DNA from: Micromonospora craterilacus
GTDB taxonomy: Bacteria; Actinomycetota; Actinomycetes; Mycobacteriales; Micromonosporaceae
Direction of reading: 5' to 3'
Length of the DNA stretch: 33,113 nt
Assembly: GCF_003236315.1 (NCBI RefSeq)
Contig: NZ_POTY01000046.1
Span: 1-33,113, forward strand
The notes below the pieces were generated by a model that saw only the letters and a program-made list of their open reading frames with translations, did no database searches and was not told the DNA's origin. Both the position numbers and the translations under genes were made by a program. Within the stretch, counting starts at the first letter, position 1, and every line of letters starts with the position of its first letter. Shown here piece by piece: positions 32,237 through 33,113 of this stretch.

Positions 32237-33111
32237 CCGCGTACCCCCGGGCGGCCCTGATCAGCGCGCTGCCCACGCTCTTCGACCAGCGCGGCGCGGT
32301 CGACCTCGATGCCACCAAGGCCGCCTACGAGGGGCTGGCCGACGCGCCCGTGGACGGCGTCTTCGTCGCCGGCACCACCGGCGAGTTCACCACCCTCAGC
32401 GACGAGGAGCGGCTGGCTGTCTGCGCGGTGGCCGGCGCCGTCTTCGGCCCGGAGCGGACCTACTGGCACGTCGGGGCCGCCTCCACCCACCAGGCCGGGC
32501 AGCTCACCGCGGTCGCGGTCGACCAGGGCGCCCGGCGGCTGGCCGCACTCACCCCCTACTACTTCCCGGCCACCGAGTCCGCGCTGCTGACGTACTACGA
32601 GACGGTGGTGGCCCGGGCCGCCGGCGTGCCGGTGTACGGGTACGTCTTCGCCGACCGGACCACCACCACGGTCCCGCCGGAACTGCTCGGCCGGCTGGCC
32701 GGCACCGGCCTGGCCGGGGTGAAGATCAGTGGCGAGGGCAGCGCGGCCGTCGCCACGTACCTGGCCGCCATGCCCGACCCGCAGATCGCGGTCTACTCCG
32801 GCGCGGACCTTGAGTTCGCCGAGGTGGTGGGGATCGGCGCGACCGGCGTGGTGTCCGGTGTCAGCTCCGTGCTTCCGGCCCCCTTCCTGGCGGTACGCGA
32901 CGCCCTGCGGGCCGGCGACGCGGTGGCCCTGGAGGTGGCCCGGGAACGGGCTCGGCGGGCCGTCGTCGCCACCCGGCACGGCAACCTCGCCCACCTGAAG
33001 GCGGTCCTGGAGCTGCGTGGCGTGGCCGCTTCCGGCCTGCGCGCCCCGCTCGACGGGATCTCTCCGGCCGACCGCCGTGCGTTGGCGACCGACGTCGCCG
33101 ACCTGTTGTGA
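32233..33111 (+). CDS. Dihydrodipicolinate synthase/N-acetylneuraminate lyase family aldolase
   Basis: 292-aa class I pyruvate-dependent aldolase of the DapA/NAL superfamily. GTTGE (47-51) binds the pyruvate carboxylate, Tyr135 (PVYGYVF) is the proton relay, and Lys164 in GVKISGEG forms the Schiff base. The substitution of Ser after KI for the usual KD/KE and the GYVF motif differ from true DapA, and a FadR-type regulator is coupled upstream, so a catabolic role on a sugar acid is more likely than lysine synthesis; KDG or a similar 2-keto-3-deoxy acid is possible. The gene is complete, ending 2 nt before the window ends. Confidence 0.85.
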   Translation: MTAYPRAALISALPTLFDQRGAVDLDATKAAYEGLADAPVDGVFVAGTTGEFTTLSDEERLAVCAVAGAVFGPERTYWHVGAASTHQAGQLTAVAVDQGARRLAALTPYYFPATESALLTYYETVVARAAGVPVYGYVFADRTTTTVPPELLGRLAGTGLAGVKISGEGSAAVATYLAAMPDPQIAVYSGADLEFAEVVGIGATGVVSGVSSVLPAPFLAVRDALRAGDAVALEVARERARRAVVATRHGNLAHLKAVLELRGVAASGLRAPLDGISPADRRALATDVADLL

Positions 33112-33113
33112 CC

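Overview
This 33.1 kb window is very GC-rich, uses GTG starts often, and is packed with short overlapping operons. Its protein families (HTH-NB-ARC proteins, DUF4184, an NhaA with a C-terminal thioredoxin-fold domain, many SDRs) point to an actinomycete, probably a filamentous soil genus such as a member of the Micromonosporaceae. The genus is inference; there is no rRNA to settle it.

Region 1 (1-8.3 kb) is a uronate catabolic island. kduI-kduD and kdgA-kdgK are two minus-strand operons, each with its own divergent IclR-family regulator. Together the four enzymes take 4-deoxy-5-ketouronate, the unsaturated product of pectate or other polyuronide lyases, to pyruvate and glyceraldehyde-3-phosphate. 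The two intergenic regions share a layout: a TTGACA-like -35, a GTGAC...GTCAC inverted repeat in the spacer and a TAnnnT -10. A copper pair (ycnI, copC-copD fusion) and a tautomerase sit between the two modules. At the far right end (31.5-33.1 kb) a FadR-type GntR regulator with a perfect 16-bp palindrome is coupled to a DapA/NAL-type aldolase gene.

Region 2 (8.3-17.4 kb) is mixed. It holds a DUF4184 membrane protein, a frameshifted HTH-NB-ARC gene, an orphan secreted protein, an IS110-like transposase remnant, small membrane ORFs (one apparently frameshifted), and a tRNA-Lys-like gene whose anticodon loop carries about 55 extra nucleotides that can fold on themselves. After these come a three-gene MacB-like export operon (lipoprotein, ATPase, FtsX permease) and a gene broken by an in-frame stop.

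Region 3 (17.4-31.2 kb) is a reductase/detoxification neighbourhood. It contains four SDR genes plus one SDR remnant, SnoaL-like and ABM-like small proteins, a methyltransferase, an NhaA antiporter translationally coupled to two SDRs, the dialkylglycine decarboxylase pair dgdR/dgdA, an HxlR/MFS efflux pair, and a CopZ-type metallochaperone. Several genes here are deletion derivatives. An alpha/beta hydrolase lacks its middle including the nucleophile, a thiolase is reduced to its two ends (41 aa), a LuxR-type regulator is reduced to its HTH, and an SDR survives only as a frameshifted tail.

I found no CRISPR array, intact insertion sequence, phage module or obvious biosynthetic cluster. The strongest candidates for something unusual are the interrupted tRNA (13072-13203), the large double hairpin upstream of the copper chaperone (31252-31370), the mirrored IclR/promoter architecture of the uronate operons, and the series of internally deleted genes.
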